Notes: generated from the sequence alone by a model not told the origin. Numbered from the stretch's first letter, positions 54,036-62,979 are shown. The stretch: 64,000 bases of DNA from Dehalococcoidia bacterium (GCA_035310145.1 DATGEL010000104.1:1-64000), one strand, 5' to 3'. Program-made: numbers and translations.

Positions 54036-55148
54036 ATGGCGAAGCAGTTGTGCATTTCGGCCGATTCGCATGTGGTTGAGCCGCCGGAGCTGTTCCTGCC
54101 GCTGGCGAAGCGCTTCGGCGAGCGGGCGCCGCGCGTGGTGGAGACGGCAGACCGCGGCCCGGTGCTGGACCTGGGCAACGGCAAGTTCGGCCTCGGCATC
54201 TCCGGCTTCTTTATGGCCGGCGTCGACTTCACCAAGACCGACACGCGCGAGCTGGTGAAGCAGGGCTACGGCCTGGCGCGGCCCGGCGTCTACGATGTGA
54301 AGCAGCGCATCGCGGACCAGGAAATCGACGGCATCGATGCCGAGGTGCTCTATCCCAGCGTGCTGTTCAACGTCTACCAGATCGAAGATCTGGCGATCGT
54401 GAAGGCCAGCTTCGCCACCTACAACGACTGGACGGCCGACTACTGCGCCGCCGCGCCCGGCCGGCTCTTCCCCCTGGCCTGCATCCAGCTTTTCGATCTC
54501 GACGCGGCGATCGCGGAGATGGAGCGGGCGAAAAAGCTGGGCCACATCGGCGTCTGCATTCCCGCCACGGCGCCGCCGGAGCACCCCTACTCCGACCCCT
54601 GGTACGACACGTTCTGGGCCGCGGCGCAAGAGTTGAAGCTGCCGCTCACCATGCACATCTTCACGGGCGCCACGCCGAATCACGGCCTGCCGCACCCGCA
54701 GGCCGGCTACGCGCTTGCCTTCGCCGGCGTGATGTTCACGATCGCCGACCTGATCACCTCCGGCGTCTGCGAGCGCTTCCCCGAGATCCGCTTCGTGCCC
54801 ACGGAGTTCGAGACGGGCTGGCTCGGCGCCCTGCTGAAGCGGCTCGACATGGCCTACTTCCGTCGCGGCGGGCCGCGGCAGCCGGGCGCCACGCCGCTGA
54901 AGCCGAGCGACTACTGGCGGCGCAACTTCCTGATCACCTTCGAAGACGACGAGATCGGGATCATGACGCGCTATCTCTCCGGTACGAACACGCTGATGTG
55001 GGGCAGCGACTACCCGCACGGCGACTCCGTCTTCCCCGACTCGCAGAAGGTGCTGGACACGATCATGCAGGACTGCACCGCGGACGAGCGCTACGCGATG
55101 ACCGTCAAGAACGTGGTGGAGCTGTACGATCTGCCGTTCGAGGTGTGA
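54036..55148 (+). CDS. Amidohydrolase-2-type (TIM-barrel) family protein
   Basis: A 370-residue protein from MAKQLCISADSHVVEPPELF (D-S-H metal-site start), IDGIDAEVLYPSV, PLTMHIF, EIRFVPTEFETGW and the closing MWGSDYPHGDSVFPDS, all typical of ACMSD-like decarboxylases/hydrolases. It may act on an aromatic acid or lactone. GGAG precedes. Divergent from the CaiB gene, 210 bases away, with no clear operator. Confidence 0.9.
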   Translation: MAKQLCISADSHVVEPPELFLPLAKRFGERAPRVVETADRGPVLDLGNGKFGLGISGFFMAGVDFTKTDTRELVKQGYGLARPGVYDVKQRIADQEIDGIDAEVLYPSVLFNVYQIEDLAIVKASFATYNDWTADYCAAAPGRLFPLACIQLFDLDAAIAEMERAKKLGHIGVCIPATAPPEHPYSDPWYDTFWAAAQELKLPLTMHIFTGATPNHGLPHPQAGYALAFAGVMFTIADLITSGVCERFPEIRFVPTEFETGWLGALLKRLDMAYFRRGGPRQPGATPLKPSDYWRRNFLITFEDDEIGIMTRYLSGTNTLMWGSDYPHGDSVFPDSQKVLDTIMQDCTADERYAMTVKNVVELYDLPFEV

Positions 55149-55189
55149 GGTCGGGCGGGCGAGCGGCGGGCCCTCATCCTCACCCCCGA

Positions 55190-55227
55190 CCCCTCTCCCT
55201 CTCCCAATCCTGGGAGAGGGAGAGGGG
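55190..55227. repeat. C-rich palindromic element, left copy
   Basis: Perfect 17-bp arms (55190-55206 and 55211-55227) with loop ATCC. Flanked on the left by CATCCTCACCCCCGAC. It lies between convergent genes and is the mirror-image relative of 57859-57886. Confidence 0.65.
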
Positions 55228-55322
55228 CGATCGTGGGGAGTAAGTTCCGGGAGTGCATCGGGTTAGCAGGCTGCTGCAGGCGCGGCACGCGGCGGCCTCG
55301 CTGCCTTCGTGGGCCGCGGCTT

Positions 55323-57137
55323 CTAGCCGGCCAGCGCCTGGGGAAGCTCGCGCTCGGCGAAGGCGGGTGCGACCTGCCGGACGTCATCGGGCAGCGGGAG
55401 CAGCTCCGCGCCCGCGAGTCCCGAGTAGACGATGAACTTGAAGGGGTTGAGCTGGTGGTAGCGCTCGCGCAATCGATCCAGCGCCTGCCGGCGGAGTCGG
55501 GCCAGGGTCTTGCTCGCGGGATGACGCTGCCGGCCCAGATCGATGAGCTTGAGGGCGAGTGCGGCATTCCCCCGGCTCAGCAAGACGCGGGCGCTGCGTA
55601 CGAAGGCCCGCTCCTTGCCTCCGGCCAGCAGGTCGAGCGCTGCCGCCCACTCCGCGGGCGAGACCGGCTCCATGCCCTCGCCATCGGGCTGCCAGTAGCC
55701 CGTGCGCTGGTGGTAGAGCCGCTCGATGAAGCCGTCGCGCATCACCACGAACGGCACGACGACGCCTGGGTGCGAGCGCAGGCTGCCGGGCAGCGGGTTG
55801 TCCTCGAGGATTTCCACCAGCGTCTTGCCCTCGCGGATCGCCCGCATCACCTGCGCATACACCTCGCGCAGCGCGGCGTCGAGGCCGGGGAGCGTTTCTG
55901 AGCCGATGTTCTCGGTCAGCGCCGTGTGCCCGTGGATGAGCAGCCGCGGCGCGAGCCGCTGGATCAGCGCCAGGGTATCGAACAGACCCTCCGCCGAGCC
56001 CTCCGGCAGGAAGGGCGCGCCGAATTCCGGCATGAGGACATCGCCGACAAAGAGGACGCCGGCCGAAGGCAGGTGAACCAGGAGCGCGTCGTTGGTCTCG
56101 CCCCCGTGGGCCGGGTACAGGGTGAATTGCACCCCGCCGAGGGTCAGCGTCTCCGGCTCGGCCACCAGGCGGTCGGGCGCCAGCGCGTAGTCGTGGCGGT
56201 CGTCCCGTCCGAAGAAGGCGCCAAGCCGGCCGCCCGTCTCGTTCACGATGCGCAGTTCATCGGCAAAGTTGGCGCTGGCGATCACCTGAACGCCGGGCGG
56301 CGCGAACGCGCTCAGGCCGCCGATGAGATCCCAGTGGGCATGGGTGAGGATCACGTGGCGGATAGGGGCATCGGTCCGCCGCCGCAGGTCGTCCAGGGCG
56401 GCCTGGGCGCGGGCCGGCGTGGTGCCGGCGTCGATGGCCACCAGGCCATCGCCGGTGGCGATGAAGGCGAAGTCGCTGAAGTCGTAGCCCTGGGCGACGT
56501 AGATCCCGGGCGACGGCTCGATTAACCTGGGCGCGACGAAGCGGTAACCATCCGCCGCCGTGAGCCAGGCGTCGGTCACGAATTGGGGCTCGCCGGGTTC
56601 CAGGGAAGCATAGCCCGAGCGCTGCAGCGCCTCGTGCGCCTCCGCGCCACGTCCCTGCGCCGTGTAGGCCCTGGCCAGGGCGCGGTAAACGCTGCGCCGG
56701 ATCGCGGTCGGGAACGCGTTCATGTGAGCGAGCACCCATTCGAGATCGGCCACCGCCGCGCCCGCTTTGCCCAGCATGGCGGGAAGCTCGGCGAGCACCA
56801 GGCCGCGGAAGTAGGTCGTCAGACCAGGTTCCCGGGCCACGGCGCGGTCCAGCTTGCCCACCGCGTCGCGGATCCAGGCCGGACGCCGGAACAGGGGCTT
56901 CCGGCCGGCGAGCCTCGCCTGGAAGACCCCTTCCAGGGCGAGGAGGAGCGGCTCGTTCGGTTGGGCGGCGGCCCGCTCGCGGAAAAAGGCGTAGCCGCGC
57001 TGAAACTGGCGGGTAGCCAGAAGCTGGCCGGCCAGCACGACGATGGTGCGGCGTTCCACGGTCGGCCAGCGGACCGCCTCCTGCAGGGCATCGAGCTCCA
57101 GGTATCGGCTGGTGTTGGGATTGGCATGAGTACGCAT
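55323..57137 (-). CDS. Metallo-beta-lactamase-fold hydrolase with TPR-like N-terminus
   Basis: A 604-residue protein. The first 200 residues are helical repeats (LALEGVFQARLAG, VYRALARAYTAQGRGAEAHEAL). The MBL domain starts near 220: FAFIATGDGLVAIDAG, metal motif HVILTHAHWDLIGGL (HxHxDxxGG), GGETNDALLVHLPSAGVLFVGD and LLIHGHTAL. It resembles the alkylsulfatase/BDS1-like group without its usual C-terminal SCP2 domain. The C-terminal 100 residues are helical. The start after AAAGGCAG is preferred over GTG at 57164. Divergent from HxlR. Confidence 0.88.
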   Translation of the reverse strand: MRTHANPNTSRYLELDALQEAVRWPTVERRTIVVLAGQLLATRQFQRGYAFFRERAAAQPNEPLLLALEGVFQARLAGRKPLFRRPAWIRDAVGKLDRAVAREPGLTTYFRGLVLAELPAMLGKAGAAVADLEWVLAHMNAFPTAIRRSVYRALARAYTAQGRGAEAHEALQRSGYASLEPGEPQFVTDAWLTAADGYRFVAPRLIEPSPGIYVAQGYDFSDFAFIATGDGLVAIDAGTTPARAQAALDDLRRRTDAPIRHVILTHAHWDLIGGLSAFAPPGVQVIASANFADELRIVNETGGRLGAFFGRDDRHDYALAPDRLVAEPETLTLGGVQFTLYPAHGGETNDALLVHLPSAGVLFVGDVLMPEFGAPFLPEGSAEGLFDTLALIQRLAPRLLIHGHTALTENIGSETLPGLDAALREVYAQVMRAIREGKTLVEILEDNPLPGSLRSHPGVVVPFVVMRDGFIERLYHQRTGYWQPDGEGMEPVSPAEWAAALDLLAGGKERAFVRSARVLLSRGNAALALKLIDLGRQRHPASKTLARLRRQALDRLRERYHQLNPFKFIVYSGLAGAELLPLPDDVRQVAPAFAERELPQALAG

Positions 57138-57220
57138 CGGTCGAGACTGCCTTTCGTCTTGCACGTCAATGCTTCGGCGGGCCGAGCCAGGCGGCGGCTA
57201 CCGCCCACGCGTCCCGCACT

Positions 57221-57245
57221 GGTCACTTGCGAATAACAAGTGATC
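57221..57245. promoter_or_regulatory. Operator-like palindrome in the MBL/HxlR divergent region
   Basis: GGTCACTTG and CAAGTGATC (8 of 9 complementary) surround CGAATAA. Outer ACTGGT (57218-57223) and ACCAGT (57252-57257) add a second level of symmetry. TAAAAT at 57274-57279 is a possible -10 for the regulator. Confidence 0.45.
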
Positions 57246-57324
57246 CTATGGACCAGTGTCAACCAGTCTGTTCTAAAATGCAAGTGGCTGGAACGCGGCA
57301 TGCGAGAGGAGTTCACCGGCAACG

Positions 57325-57720
57325 ATGATCGGTCAGGAGCGGGCAGGCGATGAGACCACGGCTGGCCCCGGCCGTTCGCTGTGCCCAGTGGCCCGCGCGC
57401 TGGACCTGGTGGGGGACCGCTGGACCCTGCTGGTGATCCGCGATCTGCTCGGCGGCCAGAAGCGCTACGGCGATCTCCTCGCCTCAGCGGAGCACATCCC
57501 CACCAACATCCTGGCCGACCGCCTGAAGCGCCTGGAACGCGCGGGGCTGCTGGAGCGAATTCGCTACCGCGAGCATCCGCCACGTTTCGAGTACCGCCTC
57601 ACCGCCGAAGGCAGAGGGCTGGGACGTGCGATCGATGCGCTCGCCACCTGGGGGCTCGCGCACTTTCCCGGAACCGTCAGGGCGATTCCCGGTAGCGACG
57701 AGCTCGACCGCGCCCGGTGA
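57325..57720 (+). CDS. HxlR-family winged-helix transcriptional regulator
   Basis: A 131-residue protein. SLCPVARALDLVGDRWTLLVIRDLLGGQKRYGDLL, IPTNILADRLKRLERAGLLER and the wing EHPPRFEYRLTAEGRGLG are HxlR hallmarks, including the single conserved Cys at about residue 20. These regulators sense aldehydes, oxidants or aromatics. It is likely to regulate the divergent MBL-fold gene via the palindrome between them. Confidence 0.93.
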   Translation: MIGQERAGDETTAGPGRSLCPVARALDLVGDRWTLLVIRDLLGGQKRYGDLLASAEHIPTNILADRLKRLERAGLLERIRYREHPPRFEYRLTAEGRGLGRAIDALATWGLAHFPGTVRAIPGSDELDRAR

Positions 57721-57858
57721 TGGACCGGCCGTCACGAACGGTTGGCACCGCGGCGCGCCGTGGGTCGCGGCCGGCGGCGCGAAGGGCGCACGCCGTGCGC
57801 CCCTACAGGTGGCCTTGAAGCTCTGCCTCTAGCCCCAATCGCTCCGTATTGCATCTCT

Positions 57859-57886
57859 CCCCTTCCCCCAGGATTGGGGGAAGGGG
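57859..57886. repeat. C-rich palindromic element, right copy
   Basis: Perfect 12-bp arms CCCCTTCCCCCA / TGGGGGAAGGGG with loop GGAT. Followed on the right by CCGGGGGATGGGGG. Reverse-complemented, it aligns with the copy at 55190-55227 including the tail. Confidence 0.65.
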
Positions 57887-57911
57887 CCGGGGGATGGGGG
57901 CCGCGGCCCGG

Positions 57912-58772
57912 CTACCGATACGGCGACAAATCGATGCCGGGATAGCGCGCGGCCGTGTCGACCAGCGTCTGCTCGTTCCAGTACTCGTGCCCAGGCGGCG
58001 GCCAGCCGAACAGGTCGCGCTCCCGCACCGACATGCGCACGATCGCCTCGGTCATGTTCGGGTCGTTGGCGCGGTTCGGCCAGGCGAGCTTGCCGGCCCA
58101 GGGCGTGCCCCTCGCCTTGTAATCGGTCAGCAACGCGAAGCGCGAGCGCCCGGGCGCGCGGAAGTCCGAGCCGCGGTGCATCACGTCGGTGCGGTAGATG
58201 AGGAGCGTGCCGGCGGGGCCGGTGGCCGCGATCTCCTGGTCGAACAGCTCGCCCATCGGCAGCAGGTCTGGGACCAGCGGCAAGTCCTTCGTCAGCGGCG
58301 CGGGCAGAACTTTGGTTGGGCCGTCCAGCTCCGTCACGTCGGACAACAGCAGAAAGGTCGTCATCTGCAGCCAGCGGCCATCGCGGCGCGGCACAACCAG
58401 CGTGTGGTTGCCGTAATCATAGTGATGCGGCTGATCGTAATTGACGGCGCCCGCGTACTTGCCCCACAGCTCGATCTTGTAGATCTCCAGCTCGGCCGAG
58501 CCGATCAGGCGCTCCGCGGCGTCCACCATGTCGGGATGGAACGGCAGCCGGTTCAGCGCCCACGACTTGTAAGGGAACAGGTTGATTCCGGAGAACTGGC
58601 TCTTGCCGATCGCTTCGTACTGCTCCGGCGCGGCGAAGTAGTCCTCCGGCCGCGGAAAGTGCAGCCAGAGCGCCGCCTGCGCCTCTGCCAGCTCCGTACC
58701 GGAGAGGAAGCCCCGGACGACGGTGAAGCCCTGCTCCCGCACCTCGGCCAGCTGCTGATCGGAAATGTGCAC
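57912..58772 (-). CDS. Phytanoyl-CoA dioxygenase (PhyH)-family protein
   Basis: A 286-residue Fe(II)/2-oxoglutarate oxygenase. HxD in QPHHYDYGNH, distal His in DVMHRGSDF and a 2-oxoglutarate Arg in GRSRFALL. GTG start after AGAGGGAA. Likely hydroxylates a small substrate; which is unknown. The gene follows the E2 gene on the same strand (85-base gap). Confidence 0.88.
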   Translation of the reverse strand: MHISDQQLAEVREQGFTVVRGFLSGTELAEAQAALWLHFPRPEDYFAAPEQYEAIGKSQFSGINLFPYKSWALNRLPFHPDMVDAAERLIGSAELEIYKIELWGKYAGAVNYDQPHHYDYGNHTLVVPRRDGRWLQMTTFLLLSDVTELDGPTKVLPAPLTKDLPLVPDLLPMGELFDQEIAATGPAGTLLIYRTDVMHRGSDFRAPGRSRFALLTDYKARGTPWAGKLAWPNRANDPNMTEAIVRMSVRERDLFGWPPPGHEYWNEQTLVDTAARYPGIDLSPYR

Positions 58773-58856
58773 GGACTCAGTTCCCTCTGCCGGGGCTTCG
58801 GTGTGGTCGCGGCCGATTGAAGTTGTGAGCAGGGATGCCGCGTGCTGGAACCCGCG

Positions 58857-60398
58857 CTACAACGCCAGCCGCAGCGGGTGCTCCAGCAGCTCCTTGAGGT
58901 CGCGCAAGAACTCGCCGCCCTGGGCGCCGTCGGTGACGCGGTGGTCGGCGGCCAGCGCCACCATCATCAGCTTGCGGATCACGATCTGCCCCTCGCGCAC
59001 GGCCGGTTTGTCCTCGACGGCGCCGACGCCGAGGATCGCGGCCTGCGGCGGCTGGATGATCGGGATCAGCGTCTCGATGCCGTACATGCCGAGGTTGCTG
59101 ATCGTGAAGGTGCCGTCGTTCAGCTCGGCGGGGCGCATCATGCCGGACCGAGCGCGCTCCGCCAGGTCGTGCGCCTCGGCAGCGATCGTCCCCAGGCTCT
59201 TCACGCCCACGTCCAGCAGCGCCGGGGCGATCAGCCCGTCGGGCAGAGCCACGCCGATGCAGACGTTGATGCGCTCGTTCAGGTGCAGGCCGTCGTCGCC
59301 GTAGGCGGCGTTGAAGGGGGTGTACCGCTTCAACGTCTCGGCGCAGGCCTTGACGATCAGGTCGTTGACGGAGACGCGCAGGCCCTCCGGCGCCGCCTGG
59401 TTGAGCTGGGCGCGGAAGGCCATCGCCTCCGTCATGTCGATCTCGGCGGTGACGTAATAGTGCGGCGCCTCCCGCTTGCTCTGCGCCATGCGCCGCGCGA
59501 TCGCCTGCCGCATTTTCGAGAACGGCTGCACGCCGGCGGCAGGCGCCGCCGCGGGACGCTGAGGCGCGGCCGGCGCGGCGGGCCGGGGCGCTGGCGGCGG
59601 CGCGGCCTGCGCGGCGGCGGGTTGCGTCGAGACGGGTGTTGCCGCTGGCTCCGCCGGCTGCTCCCAGCGGCGCGGCACGACCGGCTCGGCAGGCGCCGGC
59701 GATGGGGCGGCTGCCGGGCGCTCAATGGTGGCGACCCCGCCTGCGGGTTGCGCTGCGGGCGCCGCCGTTGCTGCACTCGCCGCGGCAGGCTGGCCCTGGG
59801 CCGCGGCGCGCTCCACGTCCTTGCGCATGATGCGGCCTTCGGGGCCGCTGCCCTGCAGCGAGCGCAGATCGACACCCAGCTCCTCGGCGATGTTGCGCGC
59901 CACGGGCGAGACGCGCAGCCGCTGCCCCGGCCCCGCGATCTGCGAGCCGTCGGGGGGCGTGCGCAATTCTCCGCGATCGCTTGCCGGCGGCGCCGCGCCC
60001 GCGGCCACGGGTTCGCGCACCTGTTCGCCGCCGCCCGCGCCGTTAGCTGCAGGGACGGGCGCGGCCACCGGCGGCGGTTCCACTGCTCCCCCGGCGGCCG
60101 CGAGCACGGGTTCGGGAGCGGGCGGCGCGGCGGCGGACGGGGCCGAGACGGCAGCATCGGCGCCGGCTTCAATCAGGGCGATCACCTCGCCGACCGGCAC
60201 GACCTGGCCCTCGGCGGCCAGTGTCCGGCTGAGCACCCCGTCGATGAACGACTCGATCTCGACGTTGGCCTTGTCGGTCTCGATCTCGGCGATGATCTCG
60301 CCCCGCGCCACGTGCTCGCCCGGCTGCTTCAGCCAGCGCAGCAGTGTGCCCTCCTGCATGTCGGCGCCCATCTGGGGCATGATCACTTCGGTCGCCAT
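58857..60398 (-). CDS. Dihydrolipoamide acyltransferase (2-oxoacid dehydrogenase E2)
   Basis: A 513-residue protein. Lipoyl domain with K43 (EIETDKANVEIE), an Ala/Pro linker, E3-binding domain (VSPVARNIAEELGVDLRSLQGSGPEGRIMRKDV), another long Ala/Pro linker, and catalytic core with ADHRVTDGAQGGEFL (HxxxD). It forms the core of pyruvate, acetoin or branched-chain dehydrogenase complexes. No E1 or E3 gene is adjacent. GGAGG precedes the ATG. Confidence 0.95.
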   Translation of the reverse strand: MATEVIMPQMGADMQEGTLLRWLKQPGEHVARGEIIAEIETDKANVEIESFIDGVLSRTLAAEGQVVPVGEVIALIEAGADAAVSAPSAAAPPAPEPVLAAAGGAVEPPPVAAPVPAANGAGGGEQVREPVAAGAAPPASDRGELRTPPDGSQIAGPGQRLRVSPVARNIAEELGVDLRSLQGSGPEGRIMRKDVERAAAQGQPAAASAATAAPAAQPAGGVATIERPAAAPSPAPAEPVVPRRWEQPAEPAATPVSTQPAAAQAAPPPAPRPAAPAAPQRPAAAPAAGVQPFSKMRQAIARRMAQSKREAPHYYVTAEIDMTEAMAFRAQLNQAAPEGLRVSVNDLIVKACAETLKRYTPFNAAYGDDGLHLNERINVCIGVALPDGLIAPALLDVGVKSLGTIAAEAHDLAERARSGMMRPAELNDGTFTISNLGMYGIETLIPIIQPPQAAILGVGAVEDKPAVREGQIVIRKLMMVALAADHRVTDGAQGGEFLRDLKELLEHPLRLAL

Positions 60399-60883
60399 AG
60401 CCGTCGCCTCCGAGGCTGCAAGGTTGGATGCGGGCGAGCCTCAAGCCCCGGCGCGAGCGGCATCCACCGTGCCAGTGCCTGCCGGGTGTACAAAGCCGGG
60501 GTGCAGGGCAGCCTGTGTAGAGCTTAGCAGAGGCCGGGAGCGGGCCGTCAGCGGCCGAGCAGGGAAGGACTCATCGAGGGTTCATCGTGCCCGCTTCTGC
60601 CCGTCCTTCCTCGGAACCACCAATGAACCACCAAACTCCGGCGGCGTGCGTCTCCTTGCCTGCGCGCTCCCGCGACCAGAGCTACCGCAAAGGCGTAGCG
60701 CGGGCCCTGGCCCCAATACGATTTCGTTAGTGGCGCTCCAGGCGTGAGCAACAGCGAGGACTACCGAGAGCGGTGCAATGAGATGCCGCCTGCAGGCGTG
60801 GCTGCGCAGCCTCGGCGGCCGTTTCCCGACGATCATCGGGGCCAGACGACGGCCCGCCGACGCTTAACGAAGCCGTATTGGCC
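60399..60883. other. Intergenic region upstream of the E2 gene
   Basis: 485 bases. Two minus-strand frames (60548-60751, 60582-60836) overlap each other in different frames and have no ribosome site. I see no gene. Confidence 0.5.
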
Positions 60884-61285
60884 TTAGCCCTCCCGGTTCT
60901 GCAACGCCGTGTCGGTCATCCCGACAAATGAACGCACATCGCTGACGCTGCGTCTGCCTTCCGGGGCGATCGTCCGGAAGCCGCGGTTCACCGCGTTGAT
61001 CAGCGCCTCCATGTAACGCACGCCGTGCTTCACCAGATCCGCATGCAGGCGATCCAGCGGCGGGACCGTGCCCGGTTGCCGTGCGTTCATCAGCGCCGCC
61101 TGGGCCTCGCCAAGGATCAGCGTGCGCGTGAAGACGAGCGGGTCGGGACGGTCGGAGATTTCGCTCGCCGTTAGCTGACATGAATAGCGCGAGCTGCCGT
61201 CATCCTCGCGCGCCTGGTCGAGCTGCGCCACAAGGCGATAGCCGGCATACGTGGCTGCGATCGAGGGCTCGGGGGGAGTGGTCAT
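60884..61285 (-). CDS. Hypothetical protein, 133 aa
   Basis: Starts MTTPPEPSIAATYAGYRLVAQLDQA, contains LVFTRTLILGEAQAALM and LHADLVKHGVRYMEALINAVNRGF, and ends with a polar tail. Mixed alpha/beta, no membrane segment or Cys. GTGGAG precedes the ATG. I do not recognise the family. Confidence 0.6.
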   Translation of the reverse strand: MTTPPEPSIAATYAGYRLVAQLDQAREDDGSSRYSCQLTASEISDRPDPLVFTRTLILGEAQAALMNARQPGTVPPLDRLHADLVKHGVRYMEALINAVNRGFRTIAPEGRRSVSDVRSFVGMTDTALQNREG

Positions 61286-61415
61286 GGACGTACTCCACAA
61301 TCTATTACGCCGCCGTGTGGGCTGCGGCGGCCGTGTCGGCGTACCCGTTGCTGGCTCCGCCCGATGGCGCTGCCCACGCGTACGGGCGAGCGATGCTGTG
61401 CGCTTGCCCCTGACA

Positions 61416-62531
61416 TCAGGTGCTCGCCGTGCCGTTGCTGCTCGTCACCGGCTGGTCGGTGCGCAGCGCCGAAGGTCTGCTGAGCGCCAGCGCCGGAACC
61501 GTGCGGGATGCGGTCAACTGGTCGTAGAGAACCTCGTAGCCGGCCGCCATCTGCGCCGGCGAGAAGCGCTCCAGCGCCGCGCGCCGGCATGCTGCGCGGT
61601 CGATCTCTCCCACGCGCTCGACGGCCAACGCCATCTCTTCAACTGAGTCGCAGATGAAGCCCGTCACGCCGTCGTCGATGACTTCGGGCACCGACCCGAA
61701 CCGCCCGGCGATCACCGGTGTGCCGGTCGCCAGAGCTTCGGCCATGACCAGGCCGAAGGGCTCCGGCCAGCGAATCGGAAAAAGTAGCGCCAACGCGCCG
61801 CCCAGAAAGGCGTCCTTCGTCTGCTGATCCACTTCGCCGATGTAGGTGACCAGTGGGTCAGCCAGCAGGGGAACAATTCGCTGCTCGTAGTAGGCCTGGT
61901 CGATAGGGTCAACTTTGGCGGCAAGCTTGAGTGGCAACCCTGCCATGCGGGCCACGGCAACGGCGTCCTCCACGCCCTTGTCAGGCGCGAGACGTCCCAG
62001 GAAGGCCAGGTAATCGCCGGGGCGCGCATGGAAGTTGTAGTCGGGCAGGTTGATGCCGTTGTAGACGGTGCCGCGCCAGTTCCACCCCGGCAGCAGCCGG
62101 CGCTGATTGTCGCTCACCGAGACCAGGTTGGTGTCGCGGTAGGCATCGAACAGCGGACGCAGCCAGGACAGGTCGAGGCGGCCGTGCAACGTGAACAGCA
62201 CAGGGGTCTCCACCAATCGGGCAAAGGGCAGAGCCGGCACATCGACGTGCGCGTGGATCAGATCGAACTCGGCGGCTCGTTCAAACACCTGGCCGATGCT
62301 CAGCATCGTGGCCGGCAGATAGTCGGGCACTCCCAGCGGGCGGAGGGCCCGCGGCACCACCGGCACCAGACGAGCCGTGGTTGTCGAATCACCGCTGGCA
62401 AAGAGGGTGACCTCGTGGCCGCGACGCACCAGCTCTTCGGTCAGCACCGACACGACGCGTTCCGTGCCGCCGTATCTGGCGGGCGGCACACTTTCCTGCA
62501 ACGGTGCAAGTTGCGCGATGCGCATGCGCAA
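61416..62531 (-). CDS. GT4-family glycosyltransferase
   Basis: A 371-residue GT-B enzyme. N-terminal PPARYGGTERVVSVLTEELVRRGHEVTLFASG, middle NFHARPGDYLAFLGRLAPDKG, and donor site EPFGLVMAEALATGTPVIAGRFGSVPEVI with the E-x7-E pair. It resembles starch-synthase-like/MshA-type enzymes that transfer from UDP- or GDP-sugars. No carbohydrate genes flank it, so the acceptor is unknown. Start is the first of two in-frame Met codons. Confidence 0.92.
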   Translation of the reverse strand: MRMRIAQLAPLQESVPPARYGGTERVVSVLTEELVRRGHEVTLFASGDSTTTARLVPVVPRALRPLGVPDYLPATMLSIGQVFERAAEFDLIHAHVDVPALPFARLVETPVLFTLHGRLDLSWLRPLFDAYRDTNLVSVSDNQRRLLPGWNWRGTVYNGINLPDYNFHARPGDYLAFLGRLAPDKGVEDAVAVARMAGLPLKLAAKVDPIDQAYYEQRIVPLLADPLVTYIGEVDQQTKDAFLGGALALLFPIRWPEPFGLVMAEALATGTPVIAGRFGSVPEVIDDGVTGFICDSVEEMALAVERVGEIDRAACRRAALERFSPAQMAAGYEVLYDQLTASRTVPALALSRPSALRTDQPVTSSNGTAST

Positions 62532-62644
62532 TCTCCTTCGATGACGGCTGTATCGCTAGTCAGCCGTTGTACCAGTCAGCGCTGCTCGCCCGCGGCGGGT
62601 GGCGGCGCGGACGCAGCGCGCGGCAGGGCGTTCTGCGCGGTGCG

Positions 62645-62896
62645 TCACAGCAGCAGCCCGGCGTGAAGCGGGCTGTGGCCTCGCCCTCGTCCTGGGTTCG
62701 ACGGCGACGGTTCGACGGCCCCCGGCGACTGGCGCCAGCTGCAGCTTAGACAACACCACACGGTCCCATCCGCTTCCTCGTCGCTGACTTCGCGATAGAG
62801 GGAGCGGGCCGCGCAGCGGGGACATGCGGACAGGCGCACGGCCCGGTGCGTGGCGGGAGTCTGTGCCTCCGCCTGGTTTTCTGCTGCAACCGTCAT
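62645..62896 (-). CDS. Small zinc-ribbon protein, 83 aa
   Basis: From MTVAAENQAEAQTP. CPRC near 25 and CCLSC near 48 give a ribbon with a basic-acidic insert between (SLYREVSDEEADGTVW). The C-terminal 25 residues are low-complexity. The ATG overlaps the stop of the upstream 28-residue peptide (ATGA). Confidence 0.55.
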   Translation of the reverse strand: MTVAAENQAEAQTPATHRAVRLSACPRCAARSLYREVSDEEADGTVWCCLSCSWRQSPGAVEPSPSNPGRGRGHSPLHAGLLL

Positions 62897-62979
62897 AGCA
62901 CCAGCTTGAACGCGAGGAAGACCACAAGGATGGCGAGGAGCAGGCTTGTCCACGGGTGGGCCTTCAGCAGCGACAACAT
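62893..62979 (-). CDS. 28-aa membrane peptide coupled to zinc-ribbon gene
   Basis: Begins MLSLLKAHPW, then a hydrophobic segment SLLLAILVVFLAFKLVL to the end. An in-frame ATG three codons upstream (62988) is an alternative. The TGA overlaps the next ATG. No strong ribosome site, so support is from composition and coupling. Confidence 0.45.
   Translation of the reverse strand: MLSLLKAHPWTSLLLAILVVFLAFKLVL

Noticed and set aside
55323-57137. Class B antibiotic beta-lactamase
   Set aside because: Too long, carries TPR-like repeats, and lies in the alkylsulfatase/BDS1-like branch. The fold alone does not imply resistance.
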